Positions 1 through 8,410 of a DNA stretch of 43,146 nucleotides are shown here, in pieces. The notes under the pieces are model-generated. The model searched no databases, was not told the origin of the DNA, and was given only the letters and a program-made list of their open reading frames with translations. This DNA comes from Gammaproteobacteria bacterium. GTDB taxonomy: Bacteria > Pseudomonadota > Gammaproteobacteria > Coxiellales > Coxiellaceae. A program made the translations under genes and the position numbers. Position 1 is the stretch's first letter; every line of letters starts with the position of its first letter. Where the stretch lies: assembly GCA_013287505.1 (NCBI GenBank), contig JABDDR010000002.1, positions 1-43,146 of the forward strand, read 5' to 3'.

Positions 1-26
1 TTTTTTTGATTTTGGTGAATCTTCAT
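1..26 (-). CDS. Start of next polysaccharide-locus gene (partial)
   Basis: An ATG at 26-24 on the minus strand lies three bases beyond the stop of the GT10 gene and opens a frame (MKIHQNQKK) that runs off the left edge. The tight spacing matches the rest of this minus-strand operon, so this is probably the next gene of the locus. Too little is visible to name a product. Confidence 0.35.
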
Positions 27-29
27 CAG

Positions 30-1049
30 TTAAATGATGACTGTATTTTTTAATGAGTAGTAAAACGGATCAAATTTTTCACCATGAACAAAATCTTTTC
101 CAGCCATCTTCATTTGACGTATTTTTTCATCAGAAAGTGATTTTATAAATGTCGTTATTTCACGCCACGATGCAAATTGTCTCGCATCAATAAATGCTTC
201 TTTGGGGATATAATCCAACACATCAGGCGCTCCTAAATAAATCGGGATAGTGCCCGCATAAAAACAATCAAACATTTTTTCGGTCATGTAACCCGGCATA
301 ATCATGTTTTCAAAACACAAACAAAAATCATACCGACTCAGCACTTCAAATTTAGAATCACAGGCGCCGTGATATATTTTTTTAATCGAAGAAAAATTTT
401 TCCAATAGGGTAACCACAAAGCACTGCGAGAATGCCACCGATTCCATCCACGACCATATAAATCAATCATATTGTCTTTTGCCAATTGTGCCATCGCTGC
501 AATGCGAACACTATACAACTCTGTCTTAAATCGTGTTTTTGGCCTCAAATTAGTGTTAATAATCACAACACGTTTTTGACGCTGTGTGTTATTCCAATAT
601 TTCTCGATCACATGGTGGTGCGGCATCATCCAAAATAATTTTTTGAGTTTCTCAGCTGATAGCGCTTTATAGCCGATAGATTGCGTATTATGAACATAAA
701 TACAATTAAAATATCGCGAGAGCGCATCAATATTTTTATATAAAATATTTTGCACAACTGGCGGTTCTAATATAAAAAATGCTTGCAATGTAACTTTATT
801 AAAGCCCGATAATTTTTTAAAATTATCCAGAATACCCAAAGAATAATAATCAATTTTATTGCCAGATACTTTTCCCTCTAAAAACATATCTGCCGTGTGC
901 ATCCCAATACCTGCATTTTTAGCGTCAGCATATAAATTCCGTATTGGTAATAAACAATCATCACGATTTAAAAAGTCATCTAAAAATAACTTATCCATTC
1001 CATAAACGGGCGAGGAGGGATCAATTAATATTAATTTTTCATAATGCAT
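30..1049 (-). CDS. GT10 (alpha-1,3/1,4-fucosyltransferase family) glycosyltransferase
   Basis: Predicted to transfer a GDP-linked 6-deoxyhexose onto a growing surface glycan at the cytoplasmic face. The C-terminal half has the GT10 hallmark: YDFCLCFENMIMPGYMTEKM followed by FYAGTIPIYLGAPDV and YIPKEAFID. This is the conserved nucleotide-sugar-binding region of the family (FxxxxEN...YxTEK...GxxPIYxGAP). The open frame extends to 1160, but I chose the ATG at 1049. That start gives 339 residues, overlaps the upstream gene by only 11 bases, and drops a non-conserved N-terminus. The gene is last in the visible operon, after ColC- and ColD-like enzymes that make a GDP-sugar. Known GT10 enzymes use GDP-L-fucose; GDP-L-colitose, its 3-deoxy analogue, is a plausible donor here by context only. 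Family assignment is strong, donor and acceptor are inferred. Confidence 0.85.
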   Translation of the reverse strand: MHYEKLILIDPSSPVYGMDKLFLDDFLNRDDCLLPIRNLYADAKNAGIGMHTADMFLEGKVSGNKIDYYSLGILDNFKKLSGFNKVTLQAFFILEPPVVQNILYKNIDALSRYFNCIYVHNTQSIGYKALSAEKLKKLFWMMPHHHVIEKYWNNTQRQKRVVIINTNLRPKTRFKTELYSVRIAAMAQLAKDNMIDLYGRGWNRWHSRSALWLPYWKNFSSIKKIYHGACDSKFEVLSRYDFCLCFENMIMPGYMTEKMFDCFYAGTIPIYLGAPDVLDYIPKEAFIDARQFASWREITTFIKSLSDEKIRQMKMAGKDFVHGEKFDPFYYSLKNTVII

Positions 1050-2070
1050 CTGATAGCCATCCAAGTCGGTTAAAAGCAGACACAAATTTATTGGCGTAGG
1101 TGTGTTCTTTCTGTATCCGCCGATATCCTGCATCCGCAATGCATTCTCTTTCATCATCATGTGATAAATAAAATTGGATTTTTTGAATTAAATCCGCTGA
1201 ATCATTAAATATAATAATTTCTTTATCAATATCAAAAACCATACCAAGGCCAGCAGCATAAAAACTCATTTGTAATGCACGACAAGCAGGGATTTCAAAG
1301 TGTCTTCCCTTAATTTGCTCGCCAATCTTTTTGCTGCGAAGTGTATTTCGAATGGATTTAATCGAAGAAAACAAATATTTTGCATCCCAGGAAACACTGT
1401 TGGATAAATTTAAACTGATTTTGGAGCGATTCAATATCTCAATCATTTTTTCAGTATCAACAACGCCAGATGACCATCGATCTCCAAAGACCTGAACTGA
1501 AATACCTTTTTTTTGCAATTGTTTTATCAACCATTCGCGGTGTGGATGCCATGCGCCAATAAAGGAAACATCAATATCTCTTTTTATCCCGCGGTCTTTA
1601 AATAAATTTTCATTAACGCCAAACGGCATAAAAATCGCATTTGCTAAACCACCAGCAGCATATATTTTTTCACCACAGTGATTGGAGGTGGAGAAAGCGT
1701 CAAAACAAGGCGCCCATTGCGCGACAAAATCCGTTCGCCATGTGTCATCCATAAAAAAACAAAATGTTTTGGTAACGTTTTTTAAACTACGCACAAAGTC
1801 ATGTGAAAATTGATCAGTTATCAAACTAAAGAGCGTGATATCGGGCTTTGTTGTTTCGATATGCATACGCAATTTTTGTTGCATAGCTTCTTGCCCTAAG
1901 TTTTGATGCGTTGCGTAAAAATCAAAAAAATCCACTGATTGAAAATAGTTTTTCAAACCCAAATAAAAGTGATTCCATTCGTATGAAAAATCATTTTCAG
2001 AGCCAAAAGCATGCTTCACGCAGACCAATAATACTTTTTTATTCAAAGCATGGTTTTGAATTGTCATCAT
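1039..2070 (-). CDS. CgeB-like glycosyltransferase (GT-B, GT1-like)
   Basis: A 343-residue GT-B-type glycosyltransferase of the CgeB / Glyco_trans_1_2 kind. The N-terminal half is Rossmann-like and includes TFCFFMDDTWR, similar to the DUF3880 part of CgeB proteins. The C-terminal half carries the donor-site signature GRHFEIPACRALQMSFYAAG, then the acidic segment FDIDKEIIIFND and the closing helix REHTY-like stretch AGYRRIQKEHTYANKF. No signal peptide or membrane segment is visible, so it should act in the cytosol or at the inner face of the membrane. It starts one base after the colD stop and overlaps the GT10 gene, which implies co-transcription. The sugar transferred cannot be read from the sequence. 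Confidence 0.8.
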   Translation of the reverse strand: MMTIQNHALNKKVLLVCVKHAFGSENDFSYEWNHFYLGLKNYFQSVDFFDFYATHQNLGQEAMQQKLRMHIETTKPDITLFSLITDQFSHDFVRSLKNVTKTFCFFMDDTWRTDFVAQWAPCFDAFSTSNHCGEKIYAAGGLANAIFMPFGVNENLFKDRGIKRDIDVSFIGAWHPHREWLIKQLQKKGISVQVFGDRWSSGVVDTEKMIEILNRSKISLNLSNSVSWDAKYLFSSIKSIRNTLRSKKIGEQIKGRHFEIPACRALQMSFYAAGLGMVFDIDKEIIIFNDSADLIQKIQFYLSHDDERECIADAGYRRIQKEHTYANKFVSAFNRLGWLSDAL

Positions 2071-2071
2071 A

Positions 2072-3238
2072 TTAAGCCAATATTTTTTGTAAATATTTTA
2101 GATGCGATCGCATATTAATGTGATGATTTCCCACAAAAAGACCATGATCATGGATAAATTGTGCGTTGTGATGATCGCCCACAATACGATGATTGAGAAG
2201 ATGAATCACATCATTTTTTAAAAAATTGCCAGAAACAATCGGGCGAATATCCACTTTTGCATGACGGCATTTTTTAATGATCTCTGATCGTGTGATGGCA
2301 TTATTATTAATCAGCAGTGAAAATCCAAACCAGGCACTTTTTCCATTTTCAGTTTGCAAAATAAAGCGATCATCGTTGGAAAATAAATCCATAAAGTATT
2401 CCGCATTTATTCTACGAACAGCGATAAAATCATCTAATTTCTTTAATTGCTCAATACCGATTGCACCCATCATTTCGATGGGGCGAACATTATAACCTGG
2501 TAAAATAAAGCGATAGGATTCATAAAAATCATCGTCGTTTTTTTGACACAACAAATTATTTTGAGGCAAATGACGAGTCCAACCATGTGCGCGCATACAA
2601 ATTAAAATCTGATATAACTCTTCATCATCTGTCACAACGACACCACCTTCCATTGTTGAAATATGATGTGAAAAAAATGTGCTGAAAGTACCGCAAATAC
2701 CGAATGTTCCAGTAGATTGGTTGTTAAGTGTTGCGCCCATCGATTCACAATTGTCTTCAATTAAATAAAGGGCGTGTTTTTTACAGAAAGTTAAAAGTGC
2801 GGTTAAATCAGCTGGGTTTCCTAAAATATTGGGCACAAAAATGGCTTTTGTTTTCTCTGAAATCGCTTGTTCTAATTGCGTTATATCTAAATTTAACGAG
2901 TGTTTATTGATATCAACAAAAACTAATTTCATGCCGCATTGATGAACAGGATAATAGGTGGTTGACCATGACAGTGATGGCACAATAATTTCATCACCTA
3001 CTTTTAATGGATTATTTTTTTTATACATCAATGCATTAATAGCCAGTAAATTAGCTGATGATCCTGAGTTAACCATCACTGCATATTTTGAACCAAATTT
3101 TCTTGCAAAATCACATTCAAATTGACGAACGGAATCACCCATGCTGTATTGATCACGACGAATCACAGATTGAATAGCATCAATCTCTTCGCTGCCCCAC
3201 GAGCTTAATGCCAAAGGATATTCTTCAATCGTTTCCAT
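2072..3238 (-). CDS. colD: GDP-4-keto-6-deoxy-D-mannose 3-dehydratase (ColD)
   Basis: A PMP-dependent enzyme of the DegT/DnrJ/EryC1/StrS fold that removes the C3 hydroxyl of GDP-4-keto-6-deoxymannose, the committed step to GDP-L-colitose. In aminotransferases of this fold a lysine binds PLP. Here that position is histidine in FFSHHISTMEGG (His192, second of the HH pair), the feature that sets ColD and RfbH dehydratases apart. The length (388 residues) and long stretches such as VSWSTTYYP-like LSWSTTYYPVHQ, EDNCESMGAT, AHGWTRHLP and PGYNVRPIEMMGAIGIEQLK match what I know of E. coli ColD. There are no clustered cysteines for an Fe-S centre, as expected for ColD. The start overlaps the end of the upstream colC-like gene by 14 bases. 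GMD and GDP-mannose synthesis genes are not in the window. Confidence 0.9.
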   Translation of the reverse strand: METIEEYPLALSSWGSEEIDAIQSVIRRDQYSMGDSVRQFECDFARKFGSKYAVMVNSGSSANLLAINALMYKKNNPLKVGDEIIVPSLSWSTTYYPVHQCGMKLVFVDINKHSLNLDITQLEQAISEKTKAIFVPNILGNPADLTALLTFCKKHALYLIEDNCESMGATLNNQSTGTFGICGTFSTFFSHHISTMEGGVVVTDDEELYQILICMRAHGWTRHLPQNNLLCQKNDDDFYESYRFILPGYNVRPIEMMGAIGIEQLKKLDDFIAVRRINAEYFMDLFSNDDRFILQTENGKSAWFGFSLLINNNAITRSEIIKKCRHAKVDIRPIVSGNFLKNDVIHLLNHRIVGDHHNAQFIHDHGLFVGNHHINMRSHLKYLQKILA

Positions 3239-4157
3239 TTATTTTATTCTCCAGATAATATTGGTAAGTTTTCGTAAGTCCACCGTGTAACGAAGTCGAG
3301 GCTCGCCAACCTAATTTTTCAGCAACACGACTGTCTAACAATTTTTTTTTCATCCCAACCGGCTTCGATAAATCATGCGTAAAATTCCCGTTAAAACCCA
3401 CTACTTTTGCTGCCGCTTGATAATAATCATTAATCGAATAATCATGACTTAATCCAATATTAACAGAGGAGAGGAGCTCGGATAGATGTTCGATTGAAAA
3501 AACAATAAACGCAACAAAGTCTTCGACATAGAGAAATTCTCTACGCGCATGACCATCGCCCCAAATGACGACGTCACTGTTATTTATTTTCGCTTCATGC
3601 AATTTTCGAAGCATCGCTGGAATTAAATGCCCATTGGTTAAACTGAAATTATCATAAGGCCCATATAAATTGGGCGGTATTAATGTTTTATACTGATAGT
3701 GGTATTGCTTGTTGATGTATTCGCATAAACGCATCGCGCTAATTTTTGCGAGCGCATAACCTTCGTTAGTGGGCTCAAGTTCGCCCGTTAAAATATCGGT
3801 TTCAGCCAACAATTCTCGATTGCGTGGATACACGCATGAACTGGAAATGTTGATGAATTGCGTGATCTTGCATTCTTTTGCTGCGGTGATGACATTTAAA
3901 CCGATAGATAAATTTTCAGTTAAAAATTCTGTTGGGTGGTTTATATTGGCTTGAATGCCGCCTACTCGTGCTGCCAAATGAATGATTACATCGGGCTTAT
4001 GATATAAAAAATAATTTTTAATATTATTAAAATTATTTAAATCTAATTCACTTCTGGTGGGTGTAATAAGGTTATAATTTTTATTATTGCATAATAATGT
4101 GATAAGGTTCTTTCCAACCATTCCTGTAGAGCCTGTTATCAATATTTTTTTAGGCAT
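3225..4157 (-). CDS. colC: NAD(P)-dependent C5-epimerase/C4-reductase, ColC / GDP-L-fucose synthase-like
   Basis: An extended short-chain dehydrogenase of the GDP-fucose synthase (Fcl) type, about 310 residues. It has an N-terminal dinucleotide-binding motif (ITGSTGMVG), HLAARVGGI, the catalytic SSSCVYP with the reactive Cys, the YALAK Tyr/Lys pair, and PPNLYGPYDNF with NGHLIPAMLR holding the conserved His. These enzymes epimerise C5 (and C3 in Fcl) and reduce C4 of a GDP-4-keto-6-deoxyhexose. Next to colD the expected product is GDP-L-colitose; without that context it would be called Fcl. I start at the ATG at 4157: it overlaps the ABC gene stop by 8 bases (ATGCCTAA) and puts the Rossmann motif at the N-terminus, whereas the longer frame to 4277 adds an unrelated hydrophobic leader. 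It overlaps colD by 14 bases, so the three genes look translationally coupled. Confidence 0.8.
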   Translation of the reverse strand: MPKKILITGSTGMVGKNLITLLCNNKNYNLITPTRSELDLNNFNNIKNYFLYHKPDVIIHLAARVGGIQANINHPTEFLTENLSIGLNVITAAKECKITQFINISSSCVYPRNRELLAETDILTGELEPTNEGYALAKISAMRLCEYINKQYHYQYKTLIPPNLYGPYDNFSLTNGHLIPAMLRKLHEAKINNSDVVIWGDGHARREFLYVEDFVAFIVFSIEHLSELLSSVNIGLSHDYSINDYYQAAAKVVGFNGNFTHDLSKPVGMKKKLLDSRVAEKLGWRASTSLHGGLTKTYQYYLENKINGND

Positions 4158-6006
4158 AAGGATTCTCTTGATCATTGACAATTTCAACAGAAGAATGGGT
4201 ATTCGCTTGCAAAAAAGAACGAAAAATATCGCAATGGCGTGAAAGCCAATCGTAAGTCCCCGAAGAAGGAATGCCATTCGCAGTTAAAACATAAATATTA
4301 TCGCAGTGTTGCAGTGTTGATAAGCGATGCGCAACCATGATCACTGTTATTTTATTTGAAATTTTATTGATATTTTCCAGTACTTTTTTTTCTGTCACAT
4401 TATCCAACGCGCTGGTTGCTTCATCCAGAACGAGTAATTTTGGTCTTCGATATAGCGCACGCGCTATTCCTACACGTTGACGTTGACCACCGCTCAACCT
4501 AACGCCTCTATCGCCCACTTGCGTTTCATATTGATTCGGTAATTCTTGCATAATAAAATCATGCAGCTCTACTTCTTTTGCAACTGCTTTTAGTCTGTCC
4601 CAATCAATTTCAGATTGCTCTGAACCAAATGCAATATTCTGAGCAATCGTATCATCTATCAAATAAATCGATTGAGAAACATAACCAATTCCTGATTGCC
4701 ATGCTATCATTCGATTATCATCCAAAGTGTCATTATCAATTTTGATGTAACCGGCTGTTGGAGACAATAAACCCAGTATCAAGTTAATAATGGTTGTTTT
4801 CCCGGCACCTGTTTTTCCGACAAATCCTACTTTTGTAAATGCAGGTATTACCACATTAAGATTATTAATAATATTTTTATGTGCTTCGGGGTAAGCGTAA
4901 CATACATTTTCAAATCTTAATTCTTTCGTAAAATAAATAGGTAAATTGCTCTGATTTTTTTTTGCTGTGTTTTGATCATATATATTTTCCGAGAATAAAT
5001 TGTCATACAGAACATCTAAGGAGGGTTTTGCAAATTTTGCAACGCTATAAGAATGATACATAAGACTCACTGACGGCATGATACGAATACCGGCATAACC
5101 AAACATCGCCAATGTTGGCATAATGCGCGTTAAATTGGGATCATTATTAAAAAGCATGATCACGATATACAATAAAATACCGCCAAAAATAATAATATCG
5201 AGAAGATAACGTGGCGTGTCAGCAACCACACTAGACATCGATCGCGATAACGCCGATGTCGCTGAAGGTTGACTATAGCGTGCTAAAATAAATGAAGACA
5301 GATTCATTAATTTCACGTCTTGAATTGCATTGAGCGATTCAGAAACGTATTTGTATTTTAATCTGCCTGCGGTTATATTTTCATTCGATTTTTTTGACAT
5401 ATAATCTTTAAAAAATAAAATAAAAAATCCGTACAACGATAATACGGATACTGTAATGATGCTGGTTAACAAAGGATTATAAATCAGCAAAAAAAGCAAC
5501 ATCGTTACAATAACCGATAATTTTGCGCCAATTTTAAGAACCGACGCCAAAACACCGCCTGCCACTGTTTCAGCCTCGTTGACGATATTTTTTAATAAAA
5601 CATTGCTATTTTGCGTCAGAAAAAAAACATACGGGCGTGACAAATATTTTTTTAGCATCGCCGTGGAAAGATTGTGTTCTTGTGAATGAGAAAACCGATA
5701 TAAAGCGTAAAGCGAAAAAGCGACTAATAAATTTCCAAAAATCACTACCAGTAAAAGTGAAATACCGATCATCAGCATAAAGTGATTTTGGTTTGTAAAA
5801 TTAAAATAATGGTATATTTTTGAAAGAAAAACAGAATGTTCAACATAATTAGGAACGGATAAAATAGCAATAAAAGGAAACATAAGCGCTATGCCAAATG
5901 TTTCCACAATCGCTGACAATGTAGTTAGCAATAATAGTAAATTTAATTTCTTTACAGACCCGCAAAAGGAAATCAGTTTGTATAGTTTTTTTATTATATC
6001 AAACAT
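4150..6006 (-). CDS. ABC exporter (fused permease-ATPase), MsbA/PglK-like
   Basis: A half-transporter with an N-terminal membrane domain of about six helices (residues roughly 20-330) and a C-terminal ATPase. The ATPase shows Walker A GKTGAGKTT, the signature LSGGQRQRVGIARAL, Walker B KLLVLDEATSALD and the switch HRLS. This is the architecture of lipid and lipid-linked oligosaccharide flippases such as MsbA and PglK. Its place between glycosyltransferases and GDP-sugar genes suggests it flips a lipid-linked glycan across the inner membrane; no Wzx-type flippase is visible here. I chose the ATG at 6006 (618 residues), which overlaps the upstream GT2 stop by 8 bases, over the in-frame start at 6105. 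The exact substrate is inferred from context. Confidence 0.85.
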   Translation of the reverse strand: MFDIIKKLYKLISFCGSVKKLNLLLLLTTLSAIVETFGIALMFPFIAILSVPNYVEHSVFLSKIYHYFNFTNQNHFMLMIGISLLLVVIFGNLLVAFSLYALYRFSHSQEHNLSTAMLKKYLSRPYVFFLTQNSNVLLKNIVNEAETVAGGVLASVLKIGAKLSVIVTMLLFLLIYNPLLTSIITVSVLSLYGFFILFFKDYMSKKSNENITAGRLKYKYVSESLNAIQDVKLMNLSSFILARYSQPSATSALSRSMSSVVADTPRYLLDIIIFGGILLYIVIMLFNNDPNLTRIMPTLAMFGYAGIRIMPSVSLMYHSYSVAKFAKPSLDVLYDNLFSENIYDQNTAKKNQSNLPIYFTKELRFENVCYAYPEAHKNIINNLNVVIPAFTKVGFVGKTGAGKTTIINLILGLLSPTAGYIKIDNDTLDDNRMIAWQSGIGYVSQSIYLIDDTIAQNIAFGSEQSEIDWDRLKAVAKEVELHDFIMQELPNQYETQVGDRGVRLSGGQRQRVGIARALYRRPKLLVLDEATSALDNVTEKKVLENINKISNKITVIMVAHRLSTLQHCDNIYVLTANGIPSSGTYDWLSRHCDIFRSFLQANTHSSVEIVNDQENPYA

Positions 6007-7003
6007 TGCTTGATCTCTTTTTAATAATGTTAGTGCGACCCTTAATAAGAGAGTATATAGTTTTGTAAGCAAATGTCGGTACGCATAATTCTGGTAAAAG
6101 GACAAACCAAACGAGAGCTCTATTCCAAAAGTTTTTAATTATACTTTTTGCGATATAAATTCGATCATGCATTGAAATAGATCTTACTAGAATACGCGCT
6201 AATAATTTTGGATATGATTTAAGAATTTTATTAATTAAATCTGAAGTAAACTCTTTTGAATAGCCACTTTTCTCCATCAGATAAACTGTATCTAACCAAT
6301 TTGTGTCCACTCTATACAATGCCATACCATCGTCACACCACGTCGAAGTTCCAACTCTATATTTAAATAACTTATTAGAAATTACATATGATGTTGATCT
6401 TTGTTCCTTTAGAATAGCGACAATCTTGGAAATAAAAATTAAACCGTTATAATATTTTTTTTCTAAAGCTGCTGACACCCATGCCGCTTTATTAAAAATA
6501 ACACTTGACATTACTCCCGCTAAAAATTTATTTTTAATAAAAAAGTTTTCACCGCTATTGCAAAAAGCATCTTCTTTAATTTCTGGTCTAATTCGTTTTT
6601 CTGAGATATTTAGGTTGCCATCGCATTCATCATAGTTTGAAAAAATAACCTTAACTGTTTTATAATTGTTGATCACGTTAATGACTTTTTCTATAGCTCC
6701 TGGATTAAGCTCATCGTCATCACCGAGCAACCAAACAAACTCACCTTGTGAGTGAAGAAAAATTGAATCAACGTTTTTATCAAAACCCATATTCTTTTCG
6801 TGAGAAAAATATCGAATAATGTTCGGATGCTTTTTTATAAAATCATTGCAAATAAGAACGGTGTTATCTGACGAGGCATTGTCGCTAATAAGAATTTCAA
6901 TTTCATTTGAACCCTCTGGCTTACATTGTACCAATATACTTTCAATCGCATTCTTTAAAAAGTTACATCGATTAAATGTAGGAATTCCGATGGTAAGTAA
7001 CAT
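5999..7003 (-). CDS. GT2-family glycosyltransferase
   Basis: A GT-A glycosyltransferase of 334 residues. The N-terminus MLLTIGIPTFNR leads into the nucleotide-binding segment with ILISDNASSDNTV, and the metal-binding DxD-like motif is LLGDDDELNPGAIEKV. The LLGDDD form is common in the group that includes abequosyltransferase-like enzymes, which use 3,6-dideoxyhexoses, so a dideoxy-sugar donor is possible. The C-terminal part is basic, with a hydrophobic stretch (ALVWFVLLPELCVPTFAYKT) that may contact the membrane. It overlaps the ABC gene by 8 bases. The coding sequence is noticeably AT-rich, which fits acquisition by transfer. Family is secure, donor and linkage are not known. Confidence 0.82.
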   Translation of the reverse strand: MLLTIGIPTFNRCNFLKNAIESILVQCKPEGSNEIEILISDNASSDNTVLICNDFIKKHPNIIRYFSHEKNMGFDKNVDSIFLHSQGEFVWLLGDDDELNPGAIEKVINVINNYKTVKVIFSNYDECDGNLNISEKRIRPEIKEDAFCNSGENFFIKNKFLAGVMSSVIFNKAAWVSAALEKKYYNGLIFISKIVAILKEQRSTSYVISNKLFKYRVGTSTWCDDGMALYRVDTNWLDTVYLMEKSGYSKEFTSDLINKILKSYPKLLARILVRSISMHDRIYIAKSIIKNFWNRALVWFVLLPELCVPTFAYKTIYSLIKGRTNIIKKRSSNV

Positions 7004-7039
7004 AGTTTTTCCTTGCGGTTTATTTTCTAGTCAATGATA

Positions 7040-7144
7040 TCAAGCATAATTATTTTTCTTTTTAACATAAGGATTAGCGCGTTTTTTTACAATAAAATAA
7101 ATAGTACTTAATACAAATGTAGGGATGCCAATAGTCAGTAACAT
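7040..7144 (-). pseudogene. Remnant of a GT2 glycosyltransferase start
   Basis: The minus strand from 7144 reads MLLTIGIPTF, the same first ten residues as the GT2 gene that follows at 7003, with a similar upstream GGAAAAA leader. The codons differ at several third positions, so this is a diverged homologue and not a fresh duplicate. After ten residues the frame changes to unrelated sequence (VLSTIYFIVKK...) and stops at 7040 after 34 codons. I read it as a GT2 gene reduced to its start by deletion or recombination. A short expressed peptide cannot be excluded. Confidence 0.6.
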
Positions 7145-7160
7145 GATTTTTCCAAGGTAT

Positions 7161-8189
7161 TTATTTATTTACAATTGCCTTATGAAGGAATAAACAAATC
7201 TTATTTTTAAAATTTTTTGGCACTATTGTATGCAACTCAATGAGTTTTTTTACAAACGTATATTTTATTCCGTTCAGTGTTTTGAAAGCATTTTTTTGAT
7301 ATTTATTAGCTTCCTGCAGTATTAAATTTTTCGACTTAATTGGGTCGCCTTGCAGAACCGCTTTCGCTGCGCATACAATTAAATCCCTGCGTTTTAACTC
7401 ATTATAGTTTTCGTGGTCGGCCTTGGTTAAAAATTTTAAAACGTGTGGCGTCAAAAGCCACCTATCTATCACTTTAAAAAAATCAGCAAGCTCGGTACGC
7501 CCTTTGTTAATTAACGTGCTGCCATTCATGCTGCTGCGGCGATAGTTAATCAATCTCTCATTGATCAAAGCAAGCTTCGTATGTTGCGTGATGCGCAACC
7601 AGGTGTCTAAATCAAGTGATGATGTAATTTCATCATCACGAAATGACCCTATCGATTGGTATAATTCGGTGCGAACAACTGCGCTCGGCGTTATTAAAAA
7701 ATTATTAAGGAGCAATATTTTTTGAAACAACGCTTGAAATGAAAAATAAGTCACAGAATCATTTTTAATTTTGAGTTGTGAAAAACTTTTTGATTGGCCA
7801 ATATGATGATCATTTTGATTGATAAAATTTGCCAATGAAAAAACAATGCCCACGTCAGGATTTTTTTCTAAAATAGCAATGGATTTTTCAATAATCGTTG
7901 ATTCATACACATCATCCGCATGAAAGACGCAAGTATATTTTCCATTGCCAAATTCATGACAAGTTAAAATGTTCTTGTCACAACCAATATCGGTAGAACG
8001 CTGAATGATTTTTATTTTAGAACTCTTAAAAGATTCTGTAATTTCAACGGTTGCATCAGTTGATGCATTATCAACAACCACAATTTCAATGTGGGAATAA
8101 GTTTGATTGAGCAGTGATTTTATAGTTTTTGCAATGGTCGTTTCAGCATTTTTAACCGGAATGCAAATACTGACCAGCGGAAGCGACAT
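7161..8189 (-). CDS. GT2-family glycosyltransferase
   Basis: A 342-residue GT-A enzyme. It opens with LPLVSICIPVKNAETTIAKT, then VVVDNASTDATVEI in the nucleotide-binding fold and the acidic metal-site region CVFHADDVYESTIIEKSI; an ED-like acidic segment follows near SSLDLDTWLRIT. There is no signal peptide, so it should work at the cytosolic face on a lipid-linked acceptor. It is first in the minus-strand block that follows the broken epimerase, with a 157-base gap, holding a GT2 remnant, before the next GT2 gene. Donor and acceptor cannot be told from sequence. Confidence 0.82.
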   Translation of the reverse strand: MSLPLVSICIPVKNAETTIAKTIKSLLNQTYSHIEIVVVDNASTDATVEITESFKSSKIKIIQRSTDIGCDKNILTCHEFGNGKYTCVFHADDVYESTIIEKSIAILEKNPDVGIVFSLANFINQNDHHIGQSKSFSQLKIKNDSVTYFSFQALFQKILLLNNFLITPSAVVRTELYQSIGSFRDDEITSSLDLDTWLRITQHTKLALINERLINYRRSSMNGSTLINKGRTELADFFKVIDRWLLTPHVLKFLTKADHENYNELKRRDLIVCAAKAVLQGDPIKSKNLILQEANKYQKNAFKTLNGIKYTFVKKLIELHTIVPKNFKNKICLFLHKAIVNK

Positions 8190-8260
8190 GTTTCACCCAA
8201 GGAATAAGATATATTTGGAAGGTATTTTAACAGTAGATTCTCGAAACACAACGAACCATT

Positions 8261-8410
8261 TTATAAAAATGGACACTTCAGCATGAATATTCGATATCTT
8301 GAGTTTAATGTTGTTCGAGTGGGAGATAAGATTTCATAATTAACAGAAAAATTTTCATTGATATGCTTTCCTAAAAAACCATTTCTACCTGTTAAAAAAA
8401 GCGCTTTCAA
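8261..8410 (-). pseudogene. Truncated NAD-dependent epimerase/reductase (YerF-position stub)
   Basis: Directly after the stop of the ThDP gene the minus strand reads (L)KALFLTGRNGFLGKHINE, then YEILSPTRTTLN, which is the beginning of an extended SDR with its GxxGxxG nucleotide-binding motif. Similarity ends near 8303 and the frame stops at 8261 next to a short palindrome (8256-8272). The start would be TTG at 8410, abutting the TAA, which implies the gene was once translationally coupled to the carboligase. In yersiniose clusters the reductase gene yerF holds this position. Only about 36 of the expected 300 codons remain, so no enzyme can be made from it. Confidence 0.65.

Noticed and set aside
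2072-3238. Calling this gene a sugar aminotransferase
   Set aside because: The PLP lysine is replaced by histidine and the motifs follow ColD, so aminotransferase activity is unlikely.
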